This document shows, one piece after another, positions 1 through 11,433 of a stretch of 64,000 nt of DNA; the first letter of the stretch is position 1; every line of letters starts with the position of its first letter. The DNA is taken from contig JAUKTV010000031.1 of NCBI GenBank assembly GCA_030549205.1, positions 1 to 64,000 of the forward strand, given 5' to 3'. The notes under the pieces are model-generated. The model ran no database searches, was not told the origin of the DNA, and saw only the letters and a program-made list of their open reading frames with translations. The translations under genes and the position numbers were made by a program. The DNA is from Apiosordaria backusii (taxonomy: Eukaryota; Ascomycota; Sordariomycetes; Sordariales; Lasiosphaeriaceae).

Positions 1-780
1 ATCTTTTGACATATCGGATTTTGATGTAAATTAGCAATACGGCCATAGCGTTAGCGATATTCACCAGCCACAGGTCAGGGGTTTGGTTGCCATACAATTA
101 CTACAAAAACAAAACTCCTTTGTTGTGCCTGTAAGGTAGGATTTCCAGTGCCCGGGTCGGACTTTATTTCATCAACGTCATTAGCTATAGAGTAACTCTC
201 TGATGGTGATGGCTTTCTTTACTGGGTCTCGGTTTCTCAGGAGGTATGGCGCGCCGGGCGCAATTGCAATAGCAATGAGAAGTATTGTAACCTTTAACAC
301 ACTGCGCCTGCAGCGCTTGCGCCTTCTCACCACCTTAGATGTCTCCATTCGGCCGGCAAGAAGGTGGTAGCGATGGGAGAATACGGCAACGATAGGAGGT
401 TTATTACAACGACGAATTCTTCGATCAACACCACACTGGCGCTGGCGCGCGCCCATCATGGCCTTCACTTGGCCCCGCACCGTAGCTGTGGTGCCCTTAA
501 TGAGCCACAGGCTGTGATGACAACGCAGAATTACAAGGCAAAATCTGGATTTCCAGACCCTTTTTGCTCTGGAAAATCTCCAACGCAAATCGAGCCTGAA
601 GAGCGTGTCCTGTTGGTCAAATCTAAAAATATGGGCCTAGCGTTACGGGATCAAAATGCAGGGCAAAGTTACGTGCGGAAATGATTACGGACCAAAAAAT
701 CACATCTTGGAATTTGCCTCGTAAGACGTTACGAGACACTAGTTACGGAGCAAAAGATCGCGCTCTAACACGCCTCTGCC
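1..780. other. Unassigned left edge
   Basis: I see no supportable gene here. Two overlapping open frames of 135 and 106 codons lie on opposite strands, but neither has a recognisable motif, signal peptide or biased composition. The stretch may be the decayed 5' part of the helicase pseudogene that becomes readable from about 855, or unrelated intergenic DNA. Confidence 0.5.
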
Positions 781-854
781 AATCATACGCATAGATCTTG
801 GTCGTTGGGTCGCCGGGAGTCCTTTTGAGCAAGATCTAGCCTGGCAGGCTGATT

Positions 855-2150
855 TACTGCATCTATCACGGCGCTAACCGAATCAAGGACGTTGTGCAGC
901 TAGGCACTTACGACTTGGTTATCACTCCGTCACAAGCGAGCTCGATGCGCGCCTCAAGAGAAAGCCCGGTATCTACCCTCTGGAGGAGATTGGGTGGTTC
1001 CGCATAGTTCTCGATGAAGCCCACACCATTCGAGAGCTAAACACGCTGTCATTCAAGTCGATCTGCCGGCTACAGGCTAACCGCCGTTGGGCAGTGACGG
1101 GAACACCGGTTTAGAACAAACTTGAGGATCTTGCATCCCGTTTTGCGTTCCTGCGTCTGAAGCCATTTAACGAGAGGAGCAAGTTCATCCAGTACATAAT
1201 TGCTCCCTTCAAGGCTGCCGACCCCGACATCGTGCCCAAGCTTCGCGTTTTGAATGACACTATCACGATTCGTCGCCTAAAGGACGAGATCGAACTTCCG
1301 GAGCGGACAGACGAGATTGTTCGTCTCGACTTTACGCCCGAGGAGCGCAGGGTCTATGACATTTTCAAGAAGATGGCCGAGGAACGAGTTCAGGTTTTGA
1401 CGGGTCAGGGTGTCGGCCAGACCCGCATTATGGGTGGCAAGACCATGATATACGTCCTGCGGTCCATTCTTCAGCTTCGTCTGGTTTGTGCGCACGAGAA
1501 AGATCTGCTGAATGATGACGGCTTTCAAGAGATTCAAGGCATGTCGGCTGATGCGCCCATCGATCTTGACAGTGGCGACGACGACGAAAAGCCGGCACTC
1601 GGCAAGGCTTATGAAATGTTGTACCTAATGCAGGAGGGTCGCAGTGACTACTGTATCAAGTGCAGCAACAAACTCGGTTCCATTGAGGTGGACGACCCAG
1701 AGTCGGATCAGAAGGACGACATCTTAGGTTACATGGCTCAGTGCTTCCATGTCTACTGCCCAACTTGCATTAAGTTGGTGAATCGGCACGGGAATGGCGA
1801 GCTGCAACAAAACTGCCCTGCCTGCGCTTACGCCCAGAAGGCTCAGTGCATTGAACTTCGCTGCAGCAAAGCCGATATCGAGCACAAGACCCACCAGGCA
1901 AAGACACAGGCGGGCAAGATCGTTCCAGATGGCCGGTATGCCAGACCTCATACCAAGACCCGGGCTTCGGTGGAAGAGCTTCTAACCAACAAGGCCCGGA
2001 GCGAAGCGAATCAGGATGAGCCGCCGTACAAATCAGTTGTCTTCTTCGGCTGGACCTCCTACCTTGATCTTATCGAGATCGCCCTAGACAATGCCGGTAT
2101 CACGCACACTTGCCTTGACAGAAAGATGTCCCGCAATGCCCTCCATTTGC
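855..2150 (+). pseudogene. SNF2-family (RAD5/RAD16/HLTF-like) helicase with RING finger, broken
   Basis: The readable protein matches the SNF2 ATPase order. A stretch IYHGANRIKDV..LGTYDLVIT (from about 858) is followed, after a frame change near 930, by VLDEAHTIREL (the DEAH box), then RRWAVTGTP, then a TAG stop near 1112. The stop sits where the family normally has Gln (TPVQNKLEDL), so CAG has become TAG. The frame then stays open from about 1115, covering a block of helicase sequence, a RING-like Cys/His array (CIKC..CFHVYCPTC..CPAC, about 1655-1820) and the start of the C-terminal helicase lobe (SVVFFGWTSYLD, LDRKMSRN). Similarity stops at about 2145, before the last helicase motifs. In intact fungi these proteins act in DNA repair or chromatin remodelling. 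One stop, one frameshift and loss of the C-terminus argue that this copy is dead. Confidence 0.8.
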
Positions 2151-2445
2151 TGCTCAGTATCAGCACAGTAGCCGCAACTGCATTGTGTCTGTCGGCTTTG
2201 GCATTGCAGGCAGTGGCGCAGCATTTATTGGGGGCCTCACAGACCGATTGGTGTTTTCTCTTTGCAGCTAGCAAGTCTTCGGCTCAGATTAATGAGGGCG
2301 GCTGTTCATCTCTATGTAGGAGGCCCTTATTCCTACAGGATATCGTCGATTCGAGGTGCTAGGGGATAGCTTCCCCTTTCTTCAATTGTTAATATAATGG
2401 CGTTGATTGTTAAGAGGTGTTAGAGTGTAGAGCTATATCTAAGGG

Positions 2446-2783
2446 TGTCACGACCCTGACACCATGCGGGGCGCAGGACATCTCTCCGACCAATCAGTAA
2501 ATAGCCAATAGGAAGAGAGTCACCATTATCACGGGTAAAGACAGTGATAATCGGCATTATCACCAGTGAAGGAAGTGAACACTTGGTCTATATATACGGA
2601 GGAACTAGACGGCTGTAGATAGTTCCGCAGTTTGCAATACAAGTACAAGTTCTAGTACGAAGCTTACGAGTACATTGAGACAAGTCTATTGTCGTGCACC
2701 CCTTGGCTGCACCGATCCATCATCTAGAACTTCGCCTTCAGCAGTGTATCCCTTTCAGAGGTTCTGGACAGGGGATCGTCACA
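2446..2783 (+). mobile_element. Solo LTR, copy 1 (338 bp), with 5-bp target-site duplication
   Basis: The element begins TGTCACGACC and ends GATCGTCACA (TG..CA termini). It is flanked on both sides by AAGGG (2441-2445 and 2784-2788), a perfect 5-bp target-site duplication. It contains a TATATATA motif followed by CGGAGGAACTAGA, and a 3' portion (CCCTTTCAGAGGTTCTG..CAGGGG) that recurs in the copy at 50118-50501. No internal retroelement sequence is attached, so this is a solo LTR left by LTR-LTR recombination. Strand is arbitrary, chosen from the TATA direction. Confidence 0.9.
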
Positions 2784-2788
2784 AAGGG

Positions 2789-3910
2789 GCGCTGTACTTC
2801 CCAGTCACCTCCTTTAGGCATGCTTTAAACCCGCATCTACTCTGCCACGGCCGCCATACTATAGCGGTCTCTAGGCAAACAACGATACCCGTTGGCGCTT
2901 GGGGAAAAGAGGCGTTTCGTTCCTTTTACAACGGACGCTATTAAGGCCATATCTTGGAGACTCCCCAGACTTGACTGGTCTCAACGATTGGCCACACCTT
3001 AATGCTCGATTGTCTCACCCGTGCTCGATCTCTCAGCGAGGGAAACTCGCTATTCCTGCCTGTGTCTTATCGCCATTCCAGCCCGGCAAAGACCTGGGAT
3101 CTGGTACGGGCAGACGAGCCTATGCAAACCCTCGCCCAAGATCTCGCCTAATCTACCAATTGCTTTTCCACGATGCTTGAATTTGTAGGCCAAGATGATC
3201 TTGCAGCTGCACAGAGTTGCCAGGCGTCCAAACCGGCCAGCTCCAAAGTCGTATAAACGTTGCTTACTTACCGCTTCCCTCCAGCTTCTCCCCTTTAGTC
3301 GCCGTAGCTTATATTGCGATGTTTAGAGCTTATCTCTTGCAGCAAGGCCACCTGTCGGCCCTCTTATCCCGCTGAGTCGGCGCTGGTGGACCTCCATCCC
3401 TCGTGGGTAGTGGAACGTTCCTCGCACAGTCGAGTCGTGAAAGGTACGTGCTCAAGTCCGTGGTGCGCACAAACCAAGTAGACCAGCAGAATTCGACACG
3501 CTGGGCACCGAAATCGAATTCGTTAAGTGGAAGCGCAAGCAAATGGCTGGCTGGTCTCCGAGCGAGCGATCGACTGGTGCAATGGATTGACTCGGCTGAT
3601 GATGACCTAAGTCCGCAAGGGTGCAGCAGTGGTGATGGTTTCGTCGGGGCGGAAGATCTGGAGGCTGCTAAAATTTGCTTGCCGATGGTGCTCCGAGAAG
3701 CTCTCAGGGAGCTGGTGAGAGATGTTGAGGGCTGCCAGGATCTCGGTCTATAGATGCGAAGGAAATAGCTACTAGACAATCTTGCAGTATACAATTCACA
3801 ATCACAAGTTCTGGGAACAAGCACTTGCGAGAGACAATTCCCTGCCAAGCGGATAAGAACTTATATGAACTTCAGTTGTCGACTTTGAACCTCTTTTCAA
3901 TGGTGAATCG
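2789..3910. other. Intergenic, no recognised gene
   Basis: About 1.1 kb between the solo LTR and the short repeat. Open frames of 93 to 172 codons occur on both strands, overlapping each other and lacking motifs. The composition is not AT-skewed. Nothing here is supported as a gene; decayed coding or transposon sequence cannot be excluded. Confidence 0.5.
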
Positions 3911-4033
3911 TCGCAGTGACAGTTATTTTCCGATGATGCTGAAAATAACATGAACAGCAAAGAGGCTGGGGTGCCAGTTGTTATTGCGACACCCCATAAG
4001 CGAGTCCGAAAACGGCAAAAAGTTTCTCTCGAC
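3911..4033 (+). repeat. Short interspersed repeat, copy A
   Basis: This is one of three same-orientation copies (with 40331-40461 and 52531-52670). The shared core is CAGTGACAGTTATTTTC, then a hairpin partner GAAAATAAC, then GACACCCCATAAGCGAGTCC and GAAAACGGCAAAA, ending in CTCGAC. The GTTATTTTC/GAAAATAAC arms and the GGGGTG/CACCCC arms are inverted repeats. It could be a MITE or the conserved end of a larger transposon. Target-site duplications were not obvious. Confidence 0.7.
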
Positions 4034-4178
4034 GGAACAATACAATCACGCCAAAAGGAAATATCCACCAATCCAACTTCAACCCAAAAGCCACCCTTTC
4101 ATCAAAGAAAAAACAAGAAACTATGTCCCGGCTACCTAGCTAGGCACACGAATACTAGGTACCCAAAAAAAAAAAAAT

Positions 4179-7100
4179 TCACTCCGGAACATCCTCGATA
4201 TCATCCTCCACACTCCTCAACCACAACTTCTTAAACATTCCCCCTTCCCCTTCCTCCTCCACCAGTTTCCAAGGGCTATCGAACTCCACCACCTTCCCCT
4301 TATCCAGCACAACCACCTTGTCAAAATCCATAATGGTGTCTAGCCTATGCGCCACCGCCAAAATGGTGTAATCGCAAAACTTCCTCCTAATCAACCGCTG
4401 CACCATCTCCTCCGTCTTGCCATCCAACGTGCTGGTCGCCTCGTCTAGCACAAGGATATTCCCCGGTCTGACGATAGCGCGGGCAAGACAGAATAGCTGC
4501 TTTTGCCCCTGCGACAGATTAAGAGCGTCAATGTCGGCGTCCAGCCCGCCTGATTTGTGAACAATATCCCAGACCTTGACTTCTTGAAGCGCGGTCTGAA
4601 TCTGAGCATCTGTCGCCTGCCCGAGTGGGTCGGCGTTGAGCCTCACCGAGCCCTTCAAAAGGAAGGGATGCTGTGGCACACCGACCAAGCGGCGACGGAC
4701 ATCCTCCCTGGGAATTGTGGAGGTGTCAACGCCGTCGATAGAGATGGAGCCGGAGTGAGTGGACGTCATGCGGAAGAGAGAAGAAACAAGACAAGTCTTG
4801 CCGCTTCCTGTTCGGCCGCAGACGGCAACCTTCTCTCCTGCAGCGATGGAAAGGGTGATGTCCTTCAAGACAGGGTCGGAGTCACCCTCGTTGTAAGCAG
4901 CAGTAAAGTTCTTGATCTCGATGGCGCCCTTCTGCGGCCAGTTCGAAGGTGGGGTTTGATCCTCGCCAGGAAGGTCCTCGGACGGGACCGCGGTGCTGGT
5001 AAAGCTCTTGATGCGAGCTACAGATCCGATTTGTGTTTCAAGTGTTGTCCAAAAGGTGACAAGCAGCTTGACACTTTGGCTGAACTGGATGACATTCAGG
5101 AGTGCCAGGCCAACACCACCTGCCGCAACGGTGCCGCGGAGGTGGACAACGAGGATAATAAGAAGAACGGCGATGGCTGCCACAAGGAGATCCAAGACGA
5201 GAGTGAGCCATCGTTGGACGGCATACATGAGATAGAAGGGCTTCATGGAGCGGTTCAGGAGGGTGTGATTCTTCTTTTCCAAGGCGTCTTGCCATCCGAA
5301 AGCACGAATGGTGGCGATGCCGCGGAGTGACTCCTCAAATAGGGAGTACAATGGCGCCTTTGTTTCAATGTCGATCAATCTGATCTGACGGGATGTCCGA
5401 AGATAAAACTTCTGAACAAGATAGAGTGTGATAAGAACAATGGGGAAGGAGATGGCCGCATAGATGGAGCCAACTCCGATGAGTGCCATTTGGGCGATAC
5501 ACAAAATGAAGGTGGTGAATGTATTGAGAGCAGCGATGGGGAGCTCCATGTCGATCAACTGCAGGTCCTGGCTGAAACGATTCATGGTGACACCTGTGTC
5601 TGTCTTGACAAAGAAGGACATGGGTGCACTCAGAACTGTTTTGAGGAGCGCCAGGTGGAACTTCTCACCAGACAGAGGAACCATCTTGATGATCATTTGC
5701 CTGCCACCAGTCAGTACATATTGTGCTTCTCATGAAAAGAACCATTACTTACCAACAGCCAACGATAAGGCCAAGGATGGCAATACCACCAAACATGGCA
5801 TAAAGACCAATCCAGTAGCCCAGGTTGTCGTTGGGGCGGATCTCATTCTCCGCGGCCCACCATTGAACCCAGACAGCTGTGACAAGGTTAGTGTATGAGA
5901 CCCCAAAATGGTTGTACTGTGGGGATACTTACTGGGAAATGAAATACAAAACACAAACGCAACAATACCGAAGATAAAGATCAAGGTAGGCCACACCCCA
6001 ACAGACTTGATGTAGTACATGTAAATCTGCACATCACCAGTCTGTCTCCCAGAGTCCAATGTGTTGATCGCGTCAATTTCTTCATCAGTCTGTAACTCTG
6101 GGGAAGAAGAGGTGCCCCTTTCAGGACTTCGAGACCGAGAGGCCCTCTCTCTAGATGATTTTGAGACCGAAGTCCCAGAATCGGTCTCGTGCAGTTCCTT
6201 CGGACGGTCAACATCAGTGATCTCATCATCACTGAAATTATCATCCTCGGCCCTAAAGTTCCAGTCCGCTCGTGAGGGCAGCGAGAAGGTAGAGACATAG
6301 CCGGTACCAGCGCTGTGGAGCTCGTCAAATGTCCCCTGGGCACTGACGGTACCGCTGGGGTCAAGACAGACGACGTAGCCGGCGTAGGGAAGTCGCTTGA
6401 CCGAAGAGGAAACAAGGAGAACAGTAGATTTTCTCTCGGTGAATATTCCCTTTTCGCCAAACAGGCTGTGGAACACATGGTTCTCGGTTGATGTGTCGAG
6501 ACCGCTGAGGACATCATCCAAGATGACAATCTCTCTGCGGGCATAGACCGCGCGAGCCAAAGCGATGCGCTGGCTCTGGCCTCCTGAGAGAGCGATACCT
6601 CCGGATCCGATCCGGGAGGAGTCACCATTGGGGAGCTCCTTGAGATCGCGACCAAGAGCGCAGGCCCGCAGGACCTTTGCGTACCACTTAGGATCATATT
6701 CAGCGGTGCCCAGAATGGCTTCCTTGATGGTACCATTCATATGCCACGGGTCTTGAGAGCAATAGGCAACACTGGTAGACCCTAGGTGAACTGATCCTGA
6801 GAGCGAAGGAACTTCGCCCAGGATGGATTGGAGCAGAACCGATTTTCCGCAGCCAACAGGGCCAACCACCATGGTCAACTGACGCCACGGTACGGACAAG
6901 CTGATGTCGCTGAGGATTGGGGATTTCTCGATATCCCATCCAAAGTCGGCCTGATCAATGACGATGGCATGAGGGGAGGGCTTCTCCACATCAACGATGG
7001 GCAAGGCCATGTCGAGCGAGTGCTCTGAAGAGCTCATGTGAGGATCGCGTTTCCGAGGGTCCTGTCTCTCGTCAGACTGGAGGAAGTTCTGGATGCGACT

Positions 7101-9213
7101 GAAACTGCCAACAGAGCCTAAGAACGTAGCCAAGGACATCACAAGAGACGCCAGAGGCTCCGAAAGCAGGGCAAAAAGTGACAGTGCCGTGAAGACGCGC
7201 GCTGTGTCCAGTGTCCTGTCACCGGTATCCCGTGCACGCACGGAAAAGATGGCAAAGGTCAAGACAGGAGCGAAAACCTGGGTCACATAGGCTATCATGA
7301 GTTAGGGATTGATCAAACTGTCTGCAGAAGCAAGATTGACTCACCAAACACCATGTTCCAGATAATCAGTTTCCGGAACCGCTTGGAGATGCGAAGCTCA
7401 TCCACCCTCAGCTTCTGCATGCTCGCCATCAAGGTGTCCTTGAGGCCGCACATCTTGACGCCCTTCATGGAGGACAGCATGGCAGAGGTAGCAGAGATGC
7501 GTTTTTCAATGGCTTCCAACCACATGGCCTGCCGCGAGACGATGAAGTTCATGGCTACCATGGACCCAAGAAGTGACACTGTACATTGTAAGCATGATGT
7601 CCTTGGAGAATGGGGGGTTGTTAATTTGACTTACAAATCGATAACGCGACGGGCACGACACAAGCAATGCCCAATTGCCGTTCCAACAGAAAAATGGCGA
7701 CGCCAACTTCGATGGCATTGGACCAAATCTCATGCATGGTCTGCCACCCGTGAACGATACGCTCCATATCCGCGCTCATAAGCGTCATGGACGCAGCAGG
7801 ATCAATGTCCTTCAGGCTCAACGTGCTGGTTTTGTGGTAGATCATGGAGATGAGACCCGCACGAACCATCGCAATGGTGCGATAAGTCTTGTGTTGGTAT
7901 TGGCCCATCGTCACCTAAGGTATCAATCAAAATGTCAGCAATCAGTAATCTCATGATGAAGGCACATAATGTGGAAGAAACATACCGCAATACCGACATA
8001 GACGAAGAAATACGCCCCAATGAGGCCATAGCCGACTTGGGTGCTCTCATCGGTGATAGGCTCCTGCGAGAGCCTGATAGTGCGATTGATGAGGAATGGC
8101 TGACAGAACATGAGCGCCGTGAGAGCGGCGCGTGGCGGGATTGTGCAAAGGATGGTCCCTTTCAAAACACCAAATGCAGTCAATAACAGAGCATAGGGTG
8201 ACTTGGCCTTCTTGGCTCCGCCTGTTCCTGACGGTCAGCAGCTGCAATAAAACACATCAGGCATCATCAGGGCGCAAGATAGACTTACCAGTGGACTTCT
8301 CTGCCCAAGCATTCCCCAAACGCCGATAATTGTAACTGGCTTGGAGATGCTTATCCAGCTCCGGAAGGTCTCCTCGTTTGTCGACATCCAACACGCGTCC
8401 CTTTTGGAACCCCCTCCAAAACAGTGGATTGAGCCACCAGAACAAGGAGCGATTGTAGACGCCGCTTGTCGCTTCCGGTCCGTAGCCATAGCCTCTGTAC
8501 TCAGGTCGAAGCAACCTGCGTTTGTTGAGTGCTTCGACCACGAGCAAGAAGCCCTTGACTACGACAGCGGTGATAGCGAGATAGGCAAGAGAATTCTCCT
8601 TGTTGATGTCAAATGAATCGTCATCTTCATCCAGTGATACAGCATAGGGTTCGCGTAGCCACAAGGTTCGGGCCCTTGCAATGTCAAACAGCAGTGTAGC
8701 CAAGAGGAAGGAGTTGATGATGGAGGATGGCCGCACGTTGCGAGTGTGCTCAACGTACGACTGCAGACAGAGGGCAAGGGAGGAAACGAAGGTGAGAGCA
8801 GCAGCGGTCAAGGTGGTCCGGGTTCGGACAGGGGAGAGAAGCCTTGACCAGAGGATCAGCGCTGCTAGTTGAAGGACAGCGAGGGCGATCCAGGTAGACT
8901 AGTAAATTGTTGATGTTAGGAACCAATGTACCTTGGTGCTGACAAATAGTAGAGCCAAACCAAGGAAAGTACTTACAATTTTGACGGTTGCCAAGTGGCT
9001 ACCACGGGCTAGTTTCTTGGCTTTCCTCCACATAAACCACACTCTTGGAAGTGAGACCAGCAGCATGAGTCCCGCAGGCAGGATCGTGAGGATCGTCTCC
9101 TCGAAAAGTAGAGTGAAGTCAAACCCACCTCGACACTCGCCGGCGTGAGGGCCAAACGAGTCGTCGAGATGAGCGCATGCTGCCGAAACCGGGGAGGAAG
9201 CTGGTGGGTCCAT
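4179..9213 (-). CDS. ABCC-type (MRP-like) full-length ABC transporter, 1,535 aa, 8 exons
   Basis: This is an ATP-driven exporter of the plasma or vacuolar membrane, probably pumping out the neighbouring synthetase's peptide or conferring self-protection. Exons (complement): 9213-8977, 8898-8289, 8227-7986, 7914-7635, 7578-7345, 7291-5933, 5876-5753, 5700-4179. All introns are 50 to 80 bp with GT..AG ends, and the sum is 4,608 bp, exactly 1,536 codons. A hydrophobic N-terminal TMD0-like region is followed by TMD1. NBD1 has Walker A GPVGCGKS (K684) and signature LSGGQ with ILDDVLSGLD. A charged linker rich in Ser, Arg and acidic residues leads to TMD2 and NBD2, which has Walker A GRTGSGKT (K1330), signature LSQGQ and VLDEATSTLD. 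TMD0 and the asymmetric NBD pair are typical of ABCC proteins. The start has a good context and faces the synthetase across a shared promoter region. No lesion is visible. Substrate is inferred from position only. Confidence 0.95.
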
Positions 9214-11433
9214 GACTGCGCCGCGTGTTCAAAAGGACGAACAAACAGATTGTCGACCGGACGGGTGATCAGTGTCTCATACAACTGGACATGAAGGAAC
9301 CAGACAGAGAAGAAGTTCGAGTCCCAGAAGAATCAAAAAAAAATCGGGGGGACAAGAGGGAACCCAGAGTCCTGGGTTCGCAGATGAGCGGCTACATATT
9401 AATTGTTGCACATTCCGCCATCGATCTAACCTTGGTCTTGCAGAGTCTCGTTTACATCTTGTTGAAAATCTTTTCCTCGTTCCCGGGACCAGGCCCTCGA
9501 GAATCGTCGATCATGCCGAGAAAATAGCAGGTAGTAGCCATTTTCATCCTTGGTTTTTCAAACCCCTTGACATACGGATACCGAGAAGAGTTTTTATGCC
9601 CCTTAGTGCCGACAACGCATCACCGTCTACCCCCTGGTTACACCAGCCCATCCCCACACACCCTGATAGAGACAAGCCACATGGTAGCCGAATCGGCGAA
9701 ATAGAAATCTGTTTTGGGTAGTTTCGGGAACTCAGACGTCACCCCACCAGCCGGGTTAGTTGCTGAATCCAGCTGGGTCCCGTCCCGTTCAGAAAGGCAT
9801 CTGTCCACTCCAGGTCTGTCCACCTCAGGTCAGTCCCAGTGCAGTCGTCAGTGTCATGCTACGCCATCGTCATGGTGCAACATGGGCCGGCACAGAAGGC
9901 TCCCTTACTTGGTAGATGCTGGTTGGCGGTTGGGGCCTGCAGGCACTGTGTGTTGTTGATGCCGGCTCCCGCGCGCCCTTATGCCGTGCGATGACCGGAG
10001 GGCAAATTGCCTGCATAAATCCTGCTTTTCCCAAGACTCAGAACCAAACCTCAGCTCCCCCCCTCCTGAGCCTTTGAGGCGAGCCCAAGCATCTTGGCAC
10101 GGACGGAAAAACAGAACAACGAAACCAGCCACTGCAACCTCGTTGCAGCCATCCATCTGCGGCACTATTGCGCGAACGGCCGGCAATCTTGCTCAGCGTG
10201 ACACTGCTTTGGTCTCGTAGGTCAGCGACGTTGGCCGGTGTGCCTTCAGCCGCTCACACTCTGCAGCCGGCACCTCGCTCCCTTACCTCCTTCCCCCAGT
10301 CTCTCGCCAGTCCCAGCTCAGCTTCCGCTTTGGGGCTGACTTTCTCAGAATTCCGGTCCTTGGTACGATGGGACGCTTGCTGCGGCTGGCAACTGGCTGG
10401 CTATATTCAACGTTGTGTTCGGGGCGATCCTCTACCTGTCATCTCTCATACCAAGCCGCTAGAGCCTCGATTGTTCGTGCTGGTTGGTCGGAATTTCCCG
10501 CTTCCCCCACAGATCTACACGTGTACTTTGTCAGCCGTCGTCCCGTCCCACCATTCCCCAACAAGCACCAGGCACTGCTGAATCTCTCCCTGGTTGGGCC
10601 GTGTCCCACCCCCTGGTCCAGTGCCAAGGTGCTGTCAATGGCCCGTTAACCCCGAGAGCCACTCTATACAGTGGAGTCATAGTGCATATATAGTGGAGCA
10701 CTAACCACTCTCGTCCACTGGGCCACCTCTTTTCCGTCTGATCTCAACGATCACCATCTCCTCCTGCCAAAAACCGGAAGGCTGTTGTCGATCCCCTTTG
10801 CATGATCTGATGACTCCATGATCGGATCTTCTTATTTTGCCCCACCGGCCCCACCACCGCCAAAATCCATGACGGACAGAACCTGATCGACGTTCCTGGA
10901 TAGGGGTTGTTGTTGTTGTTGATGGAGGCGAGCAGCTGTCAAGAGATTTTCCAAATGTCACCTCACCGCTGGGTGGGTATGGGTCTTGTCCAGGGCGTCG
11001 GCCAAGGTTTTTGGGAATCCCTGCCACCCGCGTTTGAAAACAGAAGATAATAGCGAGAAAAAAAAACAAGGCAGCGGGAAAATAGGTGAAGGGGGTGATC
11101 GGGGTGATGGCTCGAGCTGGAGAGGCCAGAGAACGAGATGTGAAAAAAAAAATGAGGAAATGAGGCAATCGATACCCAGGGTATAACTGATGTAGTTTTC
11201 TTCGACTCAGGTCCCACCTTGGCCTCATCCGAGACATGATCGATCAATGTTCCGTGAGACCTGCAGACTGCACTCAATGCAATCAACGGCGGTAAGACCA
11301 AAGTCTTCAATCAATACCCTGAAGCTTGAGTGATCAGCAACACAGTTCGTCCCACAATATCCAGTGATACTTTACACAGTACCTCATTCTTTGATTTTCT
11401 TTCCTGCCTCTACCACGCAGTTATTCGATCACC
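9214..11433. promoter_or_regulatory. Divergent promoter region between exporter and peptide synthetase
   Basis: About 2.2 kb separates the two divergent start codons and no gene is recognisable in it. Visible items are: a CGG-AATTTC-CCG palindrome at 10489-10500, the spacing style of Zn2Cys6 regulator sites; AGTGG/CCACT arms around 10692-10709, beside a TATATA at about 10686; a (GTT)5 run near 10909; and a pyrimidine-rich leader (TTTCTTTCCTGCCTCT) just before the synthetase start, whose context is CACCATGA. Shared control of both genes is an inference from the head-to-head layout. The individual sites are only candidates. Confidence 0.55.

Noticed and set aside
181..684. Overlapping frames at the left edge
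   Set aside because: No domain, signal peptide or homologous pattern could be seen; not listed as genes.
2150..2362. Membrane-protein tail fused to the helicase frame
   Set aside because: The hydrophobic run after 2145 matches no helicase motif and none of the three frames gives a recognisable protein; it is probably out-of-frame translation.
4557..5330. 257-codon plus-strand frame within the transporter
   Set aside because: It mirrors the NBD2 coding exon on the other strand and has no motif.
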